64,000 bases of DNA from Halobacteriovoraceae bacterium (lineage in GTDB: Bacteria > Bdellovibrionota > Bacteriovoracia > Bacteriovoracales > Bacteriovoracaceae), in NCBI GenBank assembly GCA_020635135.1, contig JACKAJ010000015.1, forward strand, positions 496,001-560,000, written 5' to 3'. How positions within the stretch are numbered: position 1 is the stretch's first letter; the number at the start of each line of letters is the position of its first letter. The notes beneath the pieces are model-generated. The model saw only the letters and a program-made list of their open reading frames with translations. It did not search any database and had not been told where the DNA came from. This document shows, piece after piece, positions 45,166 through 53,226 of this stretch. Both the position numbers and the translations under genes were made by a program.

Positions 45166-45193
45166 AGTATAGCACTGCGTAAAAATTTTACAA
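45166..45193 (-). promoter_or_regulatory. Sigma70-like promoter of the NtrC-like regulator gene
   Basis: On the minus strand TTGTAA (45188-45193), a 16-base spacer and TATACT (45166-45171) lie about 65 bases before the start. Four of six and five of six consensus matches. Confidence 0.5.
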
Positions 45194-45245
45194 GATCTTT
45201 TTTATCGGGTACTGAATTTTTTACACTTTTTTAAAGTAAATTCAA

Positions 45246-46589
45246 CTACTTAGAGAATCTTGGAGAAGAACAATTCCCAAGATTGTATGTTAATTGACCA
45301 AGGATCTCACCATCCCGGTCCATAATGTATAAATTTTGGTCGGCCTTCACTCTCGATATCACCCTTTTTGACGAAAAAACAATAAATTGGCCATCTGGCG
45401 AATAGCTCGGGTCTTCGTTAGATCCAAAATTTTTAGTTAATCTCACTAGAGAATGCCCTGAAGAGGCCAAGCGAAAGAGGTCGAATGTGTTATCCATCCA
45501 AGAAGCGAATACGATTTCAGAGCCATCGGGAGAAAAGCGAGGGGTAGCGTTGAACTGCCCAACATAGCTGATTCTCTTTACTTGGTATTCAGCACGAATT
45601 GGATTCAGCGTATAAATCATGGCCCGCCCAGCTCGACCAGATAAAAAGGCCAAAAGATTTCCCTCGCGATTGATAGAAGGATCCACATCAACAGCATAAT
45701 TAGAAGTTACTTTTCGAAGTTTCTTGGTCGCCAATTCCATGTAGTAAATCTCAGCATTACTCCCATGACTTAAAGTAAGGTAAATACCCTTTCCATCGGA
45801 AGCATAGACTGCTCCAGAATTTATTCCTTTTTCATTAGAGACAATTCTTATGGTCTTTTTAATGAGATCCATTTCATACAGAGCAATTGTAGTACTTTTA
45901 CTTTTCACATCGATCAAACTGTAGAGTATTTTATTACCATCAGGAGAAAAAGCAGGAGAAAGAACGATACCTTTGTGCGAAGTCAACTTTTTTACTCCCC
46001 TTCCATCGAAGTCCATGATGTAAAGTTCTTTGAGTTTATTTTTTAAGCCCGATTTTTCGTCAGAGACAAAAACGATACGCGACAAGAACAAAGATTCTTG
46101 CCCTGTGATAGCTTTAAAAAGAGTATTGCTGGCCTTGTGGACTAAATGCCGATCATCCACACTTTCAAAGCTGATTTCTTCTGAAGCCAAAAGTTTTTCT
46201 TCTTTTAAATCGTAAGCAGTCAGAGAAACTGAGGACGTTTTGCTGCTTTCTGAACAAGTTACTTCAAGAAGGAATTTCACAGAATCTTTAACAAAGTTTT
46301 TTTTCAAATCAATACTTTTTGCAATGGATGCATTTGTTTCTCTATATAAAATTGGAAAATATGTTTTATAGAAAAGAAAATTGTTTTTTACAATTTCAGA
46401 AACTTTTGAAATGCTTTCTTTTACTCTTGGAGCTTGTGAAGTGTTTACGCCTTCACACTCAACTTGATTAATAAGAATTTTTTCATTAATTTTTTCAGCT
46501 TGTCCAACTGAAACAGCAGTAAAATTTTGTGCACTTAGAAAACCAGGATTCAACGTAATGATAACTAAAACTATACTCAACCAATTCAT
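45246..46589 (-). CDS. tolB: TolB periplasmic beta-propeller
   Basis: From ATG 46589 (AGGAG ten bases upstream) the 447-residue protein has a signal peptide (MNWLSIVLVIITLNPGFLSAQ), a D1 domain and a six-bladed propeller. WD-type blades are seen as repeated FSPDG, YASDG and YSPDG turns (SPAFSPDGNKILYS, PRFSPDGSEIVFAS, PSYSPDGQFIVFSS). TolB works with Pal and TolA in outer-membrane constriction at division. No pal gene follows directly in this window. Confidence 0.92.
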   Translation of the reverse strand: MNWLSIVLVIITLNPGFLSAQNFTAVSVGQAEKINEKILINQVECEGVNTSQAPRVKESISKVSEIVKNNFLFYKTYFPILYRETNASIAKSIDLKKNFVKDSVKFLLEVTCSESSKTSSVSLTAYDLKEEKLLASEEISFESVDDRHLVHKASNTLFKAITGQESLFLSRIVFVSDEKSGLKNKLKELYIMDFDGRGVKKLTSHKGIVLSPAFSPDGNKILYSLIDVKSKSTTIALYEMDLIKKTIRIVSNEKGINSGAVYASDGKGIYLTLSHGSNAEIYYMELATKKLRKVTSNYAVDVDPSINREGNLLAFLSGRAGRAMIYTLNPIRAEYQVKRISYVGQFNATPRFSPDGSEIVFASWMDNTFDLFRLASSGHSLVRLTKNFGSNEDPSYSPDGQFIVFSSKRVISRVKADQNLYIMDRDGEILGQLTYNLGNCSSPRFSK

Positions 46590-46602
46590 TTTTAAATTTC
46601 TC

Positions 46603-47388
46603 CTAAAATGGGAAAACCAGAATAAGCTTTCCATCCTCTAATGACTCCACAATTTCTTCTTCAGGTTTTTCAAATGGAGCAGCATATTCTATCGCTCCTT
46701 CAACTCTCTTATCATATTCACCATTACCGCTATTTTCAATGAAAGATACTCTGACTAACTCACCTTTTTTGTTAATAAATAGCCTTACCTTACTCCTCAA
46801 GTCCTTTTCGAGAAGATAGGCAGGGAGCTTCCAATAGGCTTTAACCTTTTCTTTGACTCTCAAGGCGTAGCGATCGAAATTAGAGAGTTCGATATCAGAA
46901 GTGTCTTCTCCGAATGCCGACTCACCTGTCGATAACTTATTTCCAAGCAAAACGAGCTCTTTAAGTTCACTCAATTGTTTCTTAGACAATTTCCCTTTGT
47001 TTTTGGATTTCCCCTTTGTCTTGGACTTTTTCTTAGTTTTCTCTTTTCCTTTTTTCAAAAAAGTCTCAGAACTTTCTTTGGCTTCTTCTTTTGATTCTTC
47101 CTGTTTGGTTTCTTCTTTAGCGGTTTCTTCATTTTTATCTTCTATTTTTGTAGTCGTTTTATCACTAGGTGCACTTTTACTTAAAACCGGAAGTCTCTTT
47201 AATTCAGCAGGAGTTAATTCTGGCATTCCTACCAAATCTACTTTTACAGACTCAGGAATAATTTTATCTTGAACATCAATTTGTGAACTTAGAAAAAATC
47301 GAAAAGCCATTGGCAAGACAACAATCAATGTTGCGAAAAGTGCATGCATGGCTAATGAAGAGGCAAAATATTTTTTAATATTTGGCAT
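46603..47388 (-). CDS. tolA: TolA-like protein with TonB-type C-terminal domain
   Basis: A single N-terminal membrane helix (about residues 10-32) is followed by a Lys/Glu-rich helical linker with EESKEEAKE and KKKSKTKGK repeats, then a TonB/TolA C-terminal domain (KVKAYWKLPAYL, LFINKKGELVRVSFIENSGN, DKRVEGAIEYAAPF). At 261 residues the linker is short compared with enteric TolA. It bridges the TolQR motor to TolB and the outer membrane. Seven bases separate it from tolR. Confidence 0.88.
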   Translation of the reverse strand: MPNIKKYFASSLAMHALFATLIVVLPMAFRFFLSSQIDVQDKIIPESVKVDLVGMPELTPAELKRLPVLSKSAPSDKTTTKIEDKNEETAKEETKQEESKEEAKESSETFLKKGKEKTKKKSKTKGKSKNKGKLSKKQLSELKELVLLGNKLSTGESAFGEDTSDIELSNFDRYALRVKEKVKAYWKLPAYLLEKDLRSKVRLFINKKGELVRVSFIENSGNGEYDKRVEGAIEYAAPFEKPEEEIVESLEDGKLILVFPF

Positions 47389-47395
47389 AGATCAA

Positions 47396-47812
47396 TTATT
47401 CGTCTTCAATGTCTGTAATTAAAGAAATGTTTGTTATACCGCTATTTTTTAAATAAGACATGGCTTTTGCAACTTCTCCATAAGTAATTTGCGTATCCGC
47501 TCGTATAAAAACACTCTCCGTCTTTTTTTCCGCCATAAGTTTTTTTATAAAATCAATAAGTTCACTTCTCAAGACTCTTTGCTCATCGAGAAAATATTCT
47601 CCTGCTCTATTAATAGATAAAATGATTTGCTCTTTTTTTAACTGAACTCCTTGAACTTTTTTAGTTTTTGGGAGTGTTAAATTAATCCCATTAAACATAA
47701 GTGGTGCACTGATCATAAAAATAACCAGTAGGACCAGCATAACGTCGACGAGAGGAGTAACATTTATCTCCGCGAGGACTTCTTCGTCTGAATCAGTATT
47801 TTTTATTCCCAT
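47396..47812 (-). CDS. tolR: TolR/ExbD biopolymer transport protein
   Basis: The 138-residue protein has one helix, INVTPLVDVMLVLLVIFM, with the functional Asp (VD), and the periplasmic ExbD domain (SINRAGEYFLDEQ, VFIRADTQITYGEVAKAMSYLKNSGI). It is the proton-channel partner of TolQ. It lies 16 bases after tolQ. Confidence 0.93.
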   Translation of the reverse strand: MGIKNTDSDEEVLAEINVTPLVDVMLVLLVIFMISAPLMFNGINLTLPKTKKVQGVQLKKEQIILSINRAGEYFLDEQRVLRSELIDFIKKLMAEKKTESVFIRADTQITYGEVAKAMSYLKNSGITNISLITDIEDE

Positions 47813-47828
47813 AGCGTATCACCTGCGT

Positions 47829-48524
47829 TTACCCAATTGAGTAACGTTTCAAAATATTTAGTAGATCTTGAGAAAATGAATTCATATCGACTTTTAAGTT
47901 TTGGAGTTTTTTAGAAAAAATATTATAAAACCAGCTGGCAGGTATCGCGGCTCCAAGCCCGACTGCAGTTGCGACAAGAGCCTCGGCAATCCCAGGAGCT
48001 ACAGATTCTATCGTTCCACCACCAGAAGACAAGCCGTTGAAAGAATCAATAATCCCCCAAACTGTTCCAAAGAGTCCAACAAATGGGGTCACTGTCGCAA
48101 TTGAAGCGAGCATAGCTCGGTGCTTATCCACCATCTTTAAAGCGGTATTGCTCCCTTTAGTTATTGAGCGTTCAAAATTACTGAGATCACTATTAGCAAG
48201 ATAATGCTCTAATGTAGCTCCCGACTTCATAGTAACTTTGTCATTCACTTTCATCAGTTCTTTAAAAACATTTTTCCAAATAGAATAGAAAGGAGATTCT
48301 TTCAACTCTTCAATTTTTTCATCAAAATTGCGAAGTGAGGGAATATCGATCATTTCAAAATGACTATAAGACTCAAAGAATTTTGAATTTAGATCATCAA
48401 GTTTTTTATAAACTTTGTAGTAATAAAAAACGATGGCCCACGAAATAACTGAAAGTCCTATTAAAAGTAAAAGAACGAATTTGACGACTATTCCCGACTC
48501 TAAAATAATTCTCAAGATATCCAT
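47829..48524 (-). CDS. tolQ: TolQ/ExbB motor protein
   Basis: The 231-residue protein has one N-terminal helix and two C-terminal helices, with the MotA/TolQ/ExbB signature TPFVGLFGTVWGIIDSFNGL and APGIAEALVATAVGLGAAIPASWFYN. It uses proton flow to drive TolA. The first gene of tolQRAB, with its own promoter candidate. Confidence 0.94.
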   Translation of the reverse strand: MDILRIILESGIVVKFVLLLLIGLSVISWAIVFYYYKVYKKLDDLNSKFFESYSHFEMIDIPSLRNFDEKIEELKESPFYSIWKNVFKELMKVNDKVTMKSGATLEHYLANSDLSNFERSITKGSNTALKMVDKHRAMLASIATVTPFVGLFGTVWGIIDSFNGLSSGGGTIESVAPGIAEALVATAVGLGAAIPASWFYNIFSKKLQNLKVDMNSFSQDLLNILKRYSIG

Positions 48525-48570
48525 ACCTACCTCATATAGTATTTTTAGACAAAATTGCTAACGTTATTTA

Positions 48571-48598
48571 ATTTTAGCAGAGATACACTAGAGATCAA
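48571..48598 (-). promoter_or_regulatory. Promoter candidate for tolQRAB
   Basis: On the minus strand TTGATC (48593-48598), 16 bases and TAAAAT (48571-48576) stand about 50 bases before tolQ. A small hairpin (CCCGAC/GTCGGG, 48604-48622) lies directly upstream. Confidence 0.4.
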
Positions 48599-48603
48599 TT
48601 TAT

Positions 48604-48622
48604 CCCGACAGGAGCAGTCGGG
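48604..48622. terminator. Short GC hairpin upstream of tolQ
   Basis: CCCGAC pairs with GTCGGG over a 7-base loop (AGGAGCA). It may end transcription of the preceding membrane-protein operon; there is no strong T run. Confidence 0.3.
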
Positions 48623-48678
48623 TTAATTTAATCTATCTTGAAAACGAATAAAGAAAGCCGTTCAGGTATAGCTCAGGT

Positions 48679-49416
48679 TCATGGCGAAGAAGATGGAGTA
48701 TTCACAAGATGGCTTCTCATATTGTTTAAGAAAAAATAAACTGTGAAGACAATTAGAGAGAAAAGTAATGATTGGTAAATATAAAAGATATTTCCAATCT
48801 GATTGCCGATATAAGTTATGGTTCCAATACAGCAAGCCCCTGCAAAAGTGACTGAAAGCTCACGACTAGTCCACCTATAAGACCTTAGACTTCCAAGAAA
48901 GATCAACAAATGTAGGGTCATCACAAGAAAAAAAGTGCTTAAGGGTTGGTTAAAGACATAGCCAAGTTCCAATATAACAAAAAGGAACACAATAATCCCT
49001 AAAACATAGATTTTCTCTTTCTTTTCGACTGACTTTAGTAAAAAGATGTCCGCACTTAGACTTAAGAACCAGTAGGCAATGTGGAGAACGGGGGATTCTT
49101 TAAAGTGCGCCCAATAAATCATGTAAAGAAATGATGATAAGAATATAAACGCCAGCCTATTAAAGTAATTTTCGACATCTAAATGAATCACTTCATTTTC
49201 GCTAAAATAATATTTAAATTTTTGCTTTCTTAAATAATAGACACTAATCAGAGAAAAAAACTTAGCCGCCACATAAACAAAGAAACGGTAGGAATAAAAC
49301 CATGAGGCAATGTCGTTATAACTTCCACCTGAAATGAGAATAAAAAAGAAAGAAAAACCCACAAAACATGAGCAAAATAAAATAATAAAGAAAAAATACG
49401 ATAAGACTACGGTCAT
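48679..49416 (-). CDS. Multipass membrane protein, function unknown
   Basis: From ATG 49416, which overlaps the preceding stop (ATGA), the 245-residue product has about seven hydrophobic segments and very few charged loops. Pattern and length resemble GtrA- or 7TM-type small membrane proteins but no signature identifies it. Third gene of a coupled set with an SH3-like protein and a coiled-coil secreted protein. Confidence 0.6.
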   Translation of the reverse strand: MTVVLSYFFFIILFCSCFVGFSFFFILISGGSYNDIASWFYSYRFFVYVAAKFFSLISVYYLRKQKFKYYFSENEVIHLDVENYFNRLAFIFLSSFLYMIYWAHFKESPVLHIAYWFLSLSADIFLLKSVEKKEKIYVLGIIVFLFVILELGYVFNQPLSTFFLVMTLHLLIFLGSLRSYRWTSRELSVTFAGACCIGTITYIGNQIGNIFYIYQSLLFSLIVFTVYFFLNNMRSHLVNTPSSSP

Positions 49417-50297
49417 TGAAGTTTCTTTTCTGTTGGCTTTAACCAACTCAACTGCATCACCGTAGAAGGGTAAATCCCATTATAGAATTTGTAAAGAGCA
49501 TTACTGCTGACTAACTGATTTCGTTTTTGGCACAGGCTGTAGTAGGCATTCCAATAGTCTTTATAAGGCTTGAGAAGTTCATCCATTTTTCGCGTAATTT
49601 CGAATTGCTGCTGGAAATTAAATCCTTTCTTAAAGATAACATCGGAATACATCCCAATCAGTTCATTATAGCTTTTCATCTGAAGTTTTTGATCTTTTTC
49701 AATTTCCGTTCCGATGAGAGGAATAAAACTTGCTTTTTTCAAGTTATCTTTAAAATAAGAGTTATTACTTCTCAAAAGATCTTCAAGAAGTAGCATTGAA
49801 ATTTCTCTTTTCGATAAATCCATGGAATGGATAAAGGGAACACTCAGAACAAAAATATACTCATCTTTCGAGGAAGGAAGAGCAAAATGAGTAATATTGG
49901 TATTTTTAATGAGGAGAATTTTAATTTTCTTCTCTATAAATCCAAGTTCAACGAGAGTCTTTTTAAAATTTACGCCAATCCCATAAGACGGTTTATCAAA
50001 ATCCCACTTTAATTTCTGAGCATTTTTAACAAGCCAGTGTTCAGAAGCTATTTGCCAAAATATATCGTTGGTAGGGTATTGAATTTTTTTAGCTTCTTCT
50101 ATTTTTTTACGTTTTTTTTCAACTTGTTTTTTAATTTTCTGTTTTTTCTTATAGCTTTCAAGGAGTTGATCATTTTTTAAAACATCTTTTAGTTCATTAA
50201 ATTCAACTTCTTCAGAATTTTGAGTTTCTTCTTTTTGATCTTGAGCAAAGACATTTATAAAACTGAAAAAAATGAATAGACTGATGAATATTTTCAT
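49413..50297 (-). CDS. Secreted coiled-coil protein, function unknown
   Basis: The 294-residue product has a signal peptide (MKIFISLFIFFSFINVFAQ), a charged helical stretch (about residues 28-75, KKKQKIKKQVEKKRKKIEE) and a mixed C-terminal domain with no recognised family. The block SIPFIHSMDLSKREISMLLLEDLLR near residue 150 faintly recalls the helix around an M48 peptidase active site, but no HExxH is present. Start and stop are coupled to its neighbours by four-base overlaps. Confidence 0.57.
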   Translation of the reverse strand: MKIFISLFIFFSFINVFAQDQKEETQNSEEVEFNELKDVLKNDQLLESYKKKQKIKKQVEKKRKKIEEAKKIQYPTNDIFWQIASEHWLVKNAQKLKWDFDKPSYGIGVNFKKTLVELGFIEKKIKILLIKNTNITHFALPSSKDEYIFVLSVPFIHSMDLSKREISMLLLEDLLRSNNSYFKDNLKKASFIPLIGTEIEKDQKLQMKSYNELIGMYSDVIFKKGFNFQQQFEITRKMDELLKPYKDYWNAYYSLCQKRNQLVSSNALYKFYNGIYPSTVMQLSWLKPTEKKLQ

Positions 50298-50680
50298 GGT
50301 TTTGTCTCTACTTGGATATATTGATCATACAATCGCCCCCAGTAGTAAAGCTCTCCGAGATCTAAGGACAATTCATTATAAAATTCATTATAATTTTTTT
50401 GAAAACACTGAGGCCTATTTTTACTTAAATACTGATTCGAAATAAATCCCTTTTTCTCTCCTAGCTCAACATAACTCCATTCTTTGAAGTTATTATCTTT
50501 ATTTTCAAGAATTCGTAGCGGATATCCACATGCAATCGTCGTTTCACTAGAGGAAAGTTCATATGGTTTATTGTGAACATGCCCAAACATTTTATTGAAA
50601 TAAACGACTTCATTTTTTCCAGAACCAAACACATTCCAGGAAAACATAAACAGAGTTAAAATGAACATGTATAAATTCAC
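50294..50680 (-). CDS. Secreted SH3-like (SH3b) domain protein
   Basis: This 128-residue protein starts at GTG with GAGGGC eight bases upstream. After a signal peptide (to about VFGS) the segment VYFNKMFGHVHNKPYELSSSE...WSYVELGEKKGFISNQYL has the spacing of a bacterial SH3b domain, which often binds cell wall. Two cysteines (ACGY, PQCF) may pair. It is the first of three coupled genes (SH3 protein, coiled-coil protein, membrane protein). Confidence 0.6.
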   Translation of the reverse strand: MNLYMFILTLFMFSWNVFGSGKNEVVYFNKMFGHVHNKPYELSSSETTIACGYPLRILENKDNNFKEWSYVELGEKKGFISNQYLSKNRPQCFQKNYNEFYNELSLDLGELYYWGRLYDQYIQVETKP

Positions 50681-50747
50681 GGCTGATGCCCTCGCCTATT
50701 GTGACTGGTTGCTAACCAAAGCCTAATTCTATTTTAGGTGATCCCGC

Positions 50748-51266
50748 TCAAATTTCAAATGTGGTGGTATGAAAGCTTGGAAACTCTATAGAAACTTCCG
50801 TAATTTCCTTGGACGAGCAAAAGAGTCTACTTTTATACATCGTCATATTCCAACGAACAAAATCAGGATGGAGCTTGAAATTATTAATAAAATTGGGAGC
50901 CGAGACTTCTTTGAGACTATTTTTCTCCAACTGGTCTTTAAACATTCCATCATTGAGTACTTTACTAAAATTATCCGTACTAACGACGATGAAGAGCTCA
51001 GGGCAACTGTTTTGAAGATCTATTTCCGATCCCTCGAGCCAAGAATTAAAAGGGCTATCTTTGTCGATCTTGGCCATATAAAAGTCAAACTCCATAAATG
51101 CCCTCGAATACCAACTCACTCGTTTGAAATGGAGATCTTCAGTCCAGGATTTCATTTTATAGACCCCATCATTCATAACGATTTCGTCTTTTAAAACTTT
51201 TTTCTCACTCATCGAAGAGCAAGCAATAAAAACTAAAATTCCCATCAAACTTATTATTCTTTTCAT
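50748..51266 (-). CDS. Small lipoprotein, function unknown
   Basis: The lipobox LVFIAC puts the lipidated Cys at residue 16 of a 172-residue protein. The mature part has Cys residues in NSCPEL and LFCSS and no recognised domain. AGGTGA precedes ATG. It lies nine bases after the alpha/beta hydrolase gene and is probably co-transcribed. Confidence 0.6.
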   Translation of the reverse strand: MKRIISLMGILVFIACSSMSEKKVLKDEIVMNDGVYKMKSWTEDLHFKRVSWYSRAFMEFDFYMAKIDKDSPFNSWLEGSEIDLQNSCPELFIVVSTDNFSKVLNDGMFKDQLEKNSLKEVSAPNFINNFKLHPDFVRWNMTMYKSRLFCSSKEITEVSIEFPSFHTTTFEI

Positions 51267-51274
51267 TATTTCAC

Positions 51275-52075
51275 CTATATAAATATTTTAGATAATTTTT
51301 CATTATTTTCAAAATGCAATATTTCAACTTCACTATTAATTAATAATTTAGAAACTGCATCAATGAGACTTCTTTTTTTAGAACTCTTCTGAGTTAATAT
51401 AAAAACTGTATGAACATCCACAAAATAAAGAGCCTCTCCTATCCCTTCAAGAAACTTCAAGTATTGACGCCAAAAATTCCAAGTCAGGGCCTCTTCTTTT
51501 AAAATATCTTCGCTTTTTTTGGATTTGTTAAATCTCAGCTTATACAAATCAGAAAATTCATTAGGAAGATCCACCTTACTTAGAAGTAAGGTCGTGATGT
51601 TATCATCAAAAAGATTGATATCTATAGAAAAAACTTTTTTTATTACTTGATTAGCAAAGACAAAATCATTTTTAAAGAGCCCCAATAATAAAAAGAAACT
51701 ATTTCCCATTGTCACGACTTGAACGTTCTCTCCCTTTGGCACACTCCCCAAAAGACGCTTGAAACTCTCTATCAGTATGTTCATGTTCTCAACATGCCCC
51801 CGATCCCCGGCGCTCAAACCATGCCCTGGGTAATCCCAGAAAACAAGTTTCACATTTTCTTTGCCGATTAAATTTTTGACAAAGGGAAGATCGAGAAGTT
51901 GAAAATGAGATTCTCCAAATTCATAGAGAAAAATATAAGTCTTTTTTGTTTCTTTCTTATTGTACTTTGATTCGTAAATTTTAAGATAAAGTGGAAGATG
52001 CTCTTCACAATTGAGAGTCTTTTCGATAATTCGAACATCTCTTTTTATTTGATCTTTAGAAGAGTCAAGATCCAT
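51275..52075 (-). CDS. Alpha/beta hydrolase-fold protein
   Basis: The 266-residue product shows the fold order TYIFLYEFGESHFQLLDLPF, LVFWDYPGHGLSAGDRGHV (the strand and turn of lysophospholipase-like hydrolases) and a nucleophile-elbow region VVTMGNSFFLLLG. The elbow is GNSFF rather than GxSxG, but the Ser is present. A catalytic His near the end is not obvious (ILHFENNEKL). It might be an esterase or a non-catalytic relative. AAGGT precedes ATG; 14 bases follow the PilZ gene. Confidence 0.65.
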   Translation of the reverse strand: MDLDSSKDQIKRDVRIIEKTLNCEEHLPLYLKIYESKYNKKETKKTYIFLYEFGESHFQLLDLPFVKNLIGKENVKLVFWDYPGHGLSAGDRGHVENMNILIESFKRLLGSVPKGENVQVVTMGNSFFLLLGLFKNDFVFANQVIKKVFSIDINLFDDNITTLLLSKVDLPNEFSDLYKLRFNKSKKSEDILKEEALTWNFWRQYLKFLEGIGEALYFVDVHTVFILTQKSSKKRSLIDAVSKLLINSEVEILHFENNEKLSKIFI

Positions 52076-52089
52076 TTCTTGACCTTTGG

Positions 52090-52905
52090 TTAATGAGTTG
52101 CCAAGTAAGAGCTAATTGCGTTTCTTGCATCCTGATTGAGGTCGACAAACTCTAGCGAAAATCCTGCATCATCATCGAGAACGCGAACAATTTTTGCTTT
52201 CGCAACAAACTGATGCCCTTCTTCTTCGGGGTGAACGTTCAGAGAAATCTCTTCTCCCAATTTTCCAGGAAATTTATCAATTAAAACTTTCATCCCCCCA
52301 AGGGATAAGTCTTTGCAAATACCTTCAAAAAACTGATCTTTATTGGTAAAAAACAAACGTGCAGTAAAAGGTTTTCTTTCCCACACTCTTTTATCTGTAT
52401 CTTCAATAATTGGTGGCAATTCTTCAAAAACATGCTCGAAATCTTCAAACGATCCCAAGACTCTCCAAACATCTAACCCAGGATAAAAGACAAGTGTCTT
52501 TCCATTAATGCGATTTTGCTTATAAAGTTTTTTAACCATTGAAAGATTGAATGGTCCATATTCATGACCCCGACCACCGCGATCCAATCCTGTCTTGAGG
52601 TAGATCATTCTTGCATTGGGATCAATTTTTTGAAAATTGAGTTGAGTCTTTTCAACTTGTTTTTTAGGAACAAGTTCTTCAGTTCCTGTATTATCCATTG
52701 AACTTAAAGAAGGTTGTGTCGCCCCATCGTGATGAGTATTTTCAAGCTCATCGACTTCTTCAATTTTTTTCCAATTGTCGTAACCTTTAGTCCAAACAAA
52801 ACTTTGAGCATCGAGAGATCCACTTTGCATAAGTTTAAAAATCTCTTCTTTGGAAATGGGTCCTTTTCTTTCTCCCTCTTCCACATAGTACCATTTTTCG
52901 CTCAT
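52090..52905 (-). CDS. GYF-type domain plus PilZ domain protein
   Basis: From ATG 52905 (GGGAG six bases upstream) the product begins with a GYF_2-like domain (WYYVEEGERKGPISKEEI...SFVWTKGYDNWKKI). A second, partly degenerate GYF-like repeat follows (HEYGPFNLSMVKKLY... LVFYPGLDVWRVL). The C-terminus is a PilZ domain with RKPFTAR and DLSLGGMKV, the usual cyclic di-GMP binding motifs (RxxxR here spaced as R-x4-R). It is a likely c-di-GMP effector on motility, adhesion or secretion. Confidence 0.8.
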   Translation of the reverse strand: MSEKWYYVEEGERKGPISKEEIFKLMQSGSLDAQSFVWTKGYDNWKKIEEVDELENTHHDGATQPSLSSMDNTGTEELVPKKQVEKTQLNFQKIDPNARMIYLKTGLDRGGRGHEYGPFNLSMVKKLYKQNRINGKTLVFYPGLDVWRVLGSFEDFEHVFEELPPIIEDTDKRVWERKPFTARLFFTNKDQFFEGICKDLSLGGMKVLIDKFPGKLGEEISLNVHPEEEGHQFVAKAKIVRVLDDDAGFSLEFVDLNQDARNAISSYLATH

Positions 52906-52947
52906 AGGCACTCCCTCTTACAAATCTAAGCCTCTGAATTTACTACA

Positions 52948-52956
52948 AGTATATCA
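52948..52956 (-). promoter_or_regulatory. Extended -10 promoter for the GYF/PilZ gene
   Basis: On the minus strand TGATATACT fits an extended -10 (TGnTATACT), about 45 bases upstream of the start. No clear -35, as is common for extended -10 promoters. Confidence 0.45.
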
Positions 52957-53226
52957 TAAAATGAATTACGGGCTGAGGGCATCATTTTTACCCGTCTACA
53001 TTTTTTCTCCGACGTATTTCCTCCAATTTTTTTTGCTTAACCTCGGTTCTTCTAAGCTTGGAGAAACGAGAGATTCAAGGAGTCGATGAGCGAAAAGACG
53101 AGGCGTGGTTCCTCCACGACGCAGTCTTTGAGACTCGAAGACGACGAAGAAGATCGACGTTTATCCGAGCTTAGAACTTTGAGACTTGCAGACGACGATG
53201 AATATTGATGTTTATCTGAATTCAGG
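52957..53226. other. Intergenic region with a 52-bp imperfect tandem repeat
   Basis: No long gene is supported between the GYF/PilZ and vWA genes. Two copies of a unit starting CAGTCTTTGAGACTCG (53122-53174) and AACTTTGAGACTTGCAG (53175-53225) lie in tandem. The plus strand has a 40-codon frame from ATG 53086 to a TGA at 53206-53208 with AAGGAG three bases upstream; its product has two LRL.DD.E repeats. It could be a small gene or a decayed remnant. A short hairpin CGTGG/CCACG is also present. Confidence 0.4.
53086..53208 (+). CDS. Possible 40-residue peptide with LRL-DD repeats
   Basis: The frame starts MSEKTRRGSSTTQS and runs into two copies of an LRL(E/A)DD(E/D)E unit encoded by the tandem repeat. 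A Shine-Dalgarno-like AAGGAG stands unusually close (three bases) to ATG. Short, and on the opposite strand to both neighbours, so it is uncertain. Confidence 0.2.
   Translation: MSEKTRRGSSTTQSLRLEDDEEDRRLSELRTLRLADDDEY

Noticed and set aside
46901..47272. Plus-strand 123-codon frame opposite tolA
   Set aside because: Shadow of the low-complexity Lys/Glu linker of TolA.
49740..49860. M48-like peptidase in the coiled-coil secreted protein
   Set aside because: The helix pattern is suggestive but no HExxH zinc motif is present.
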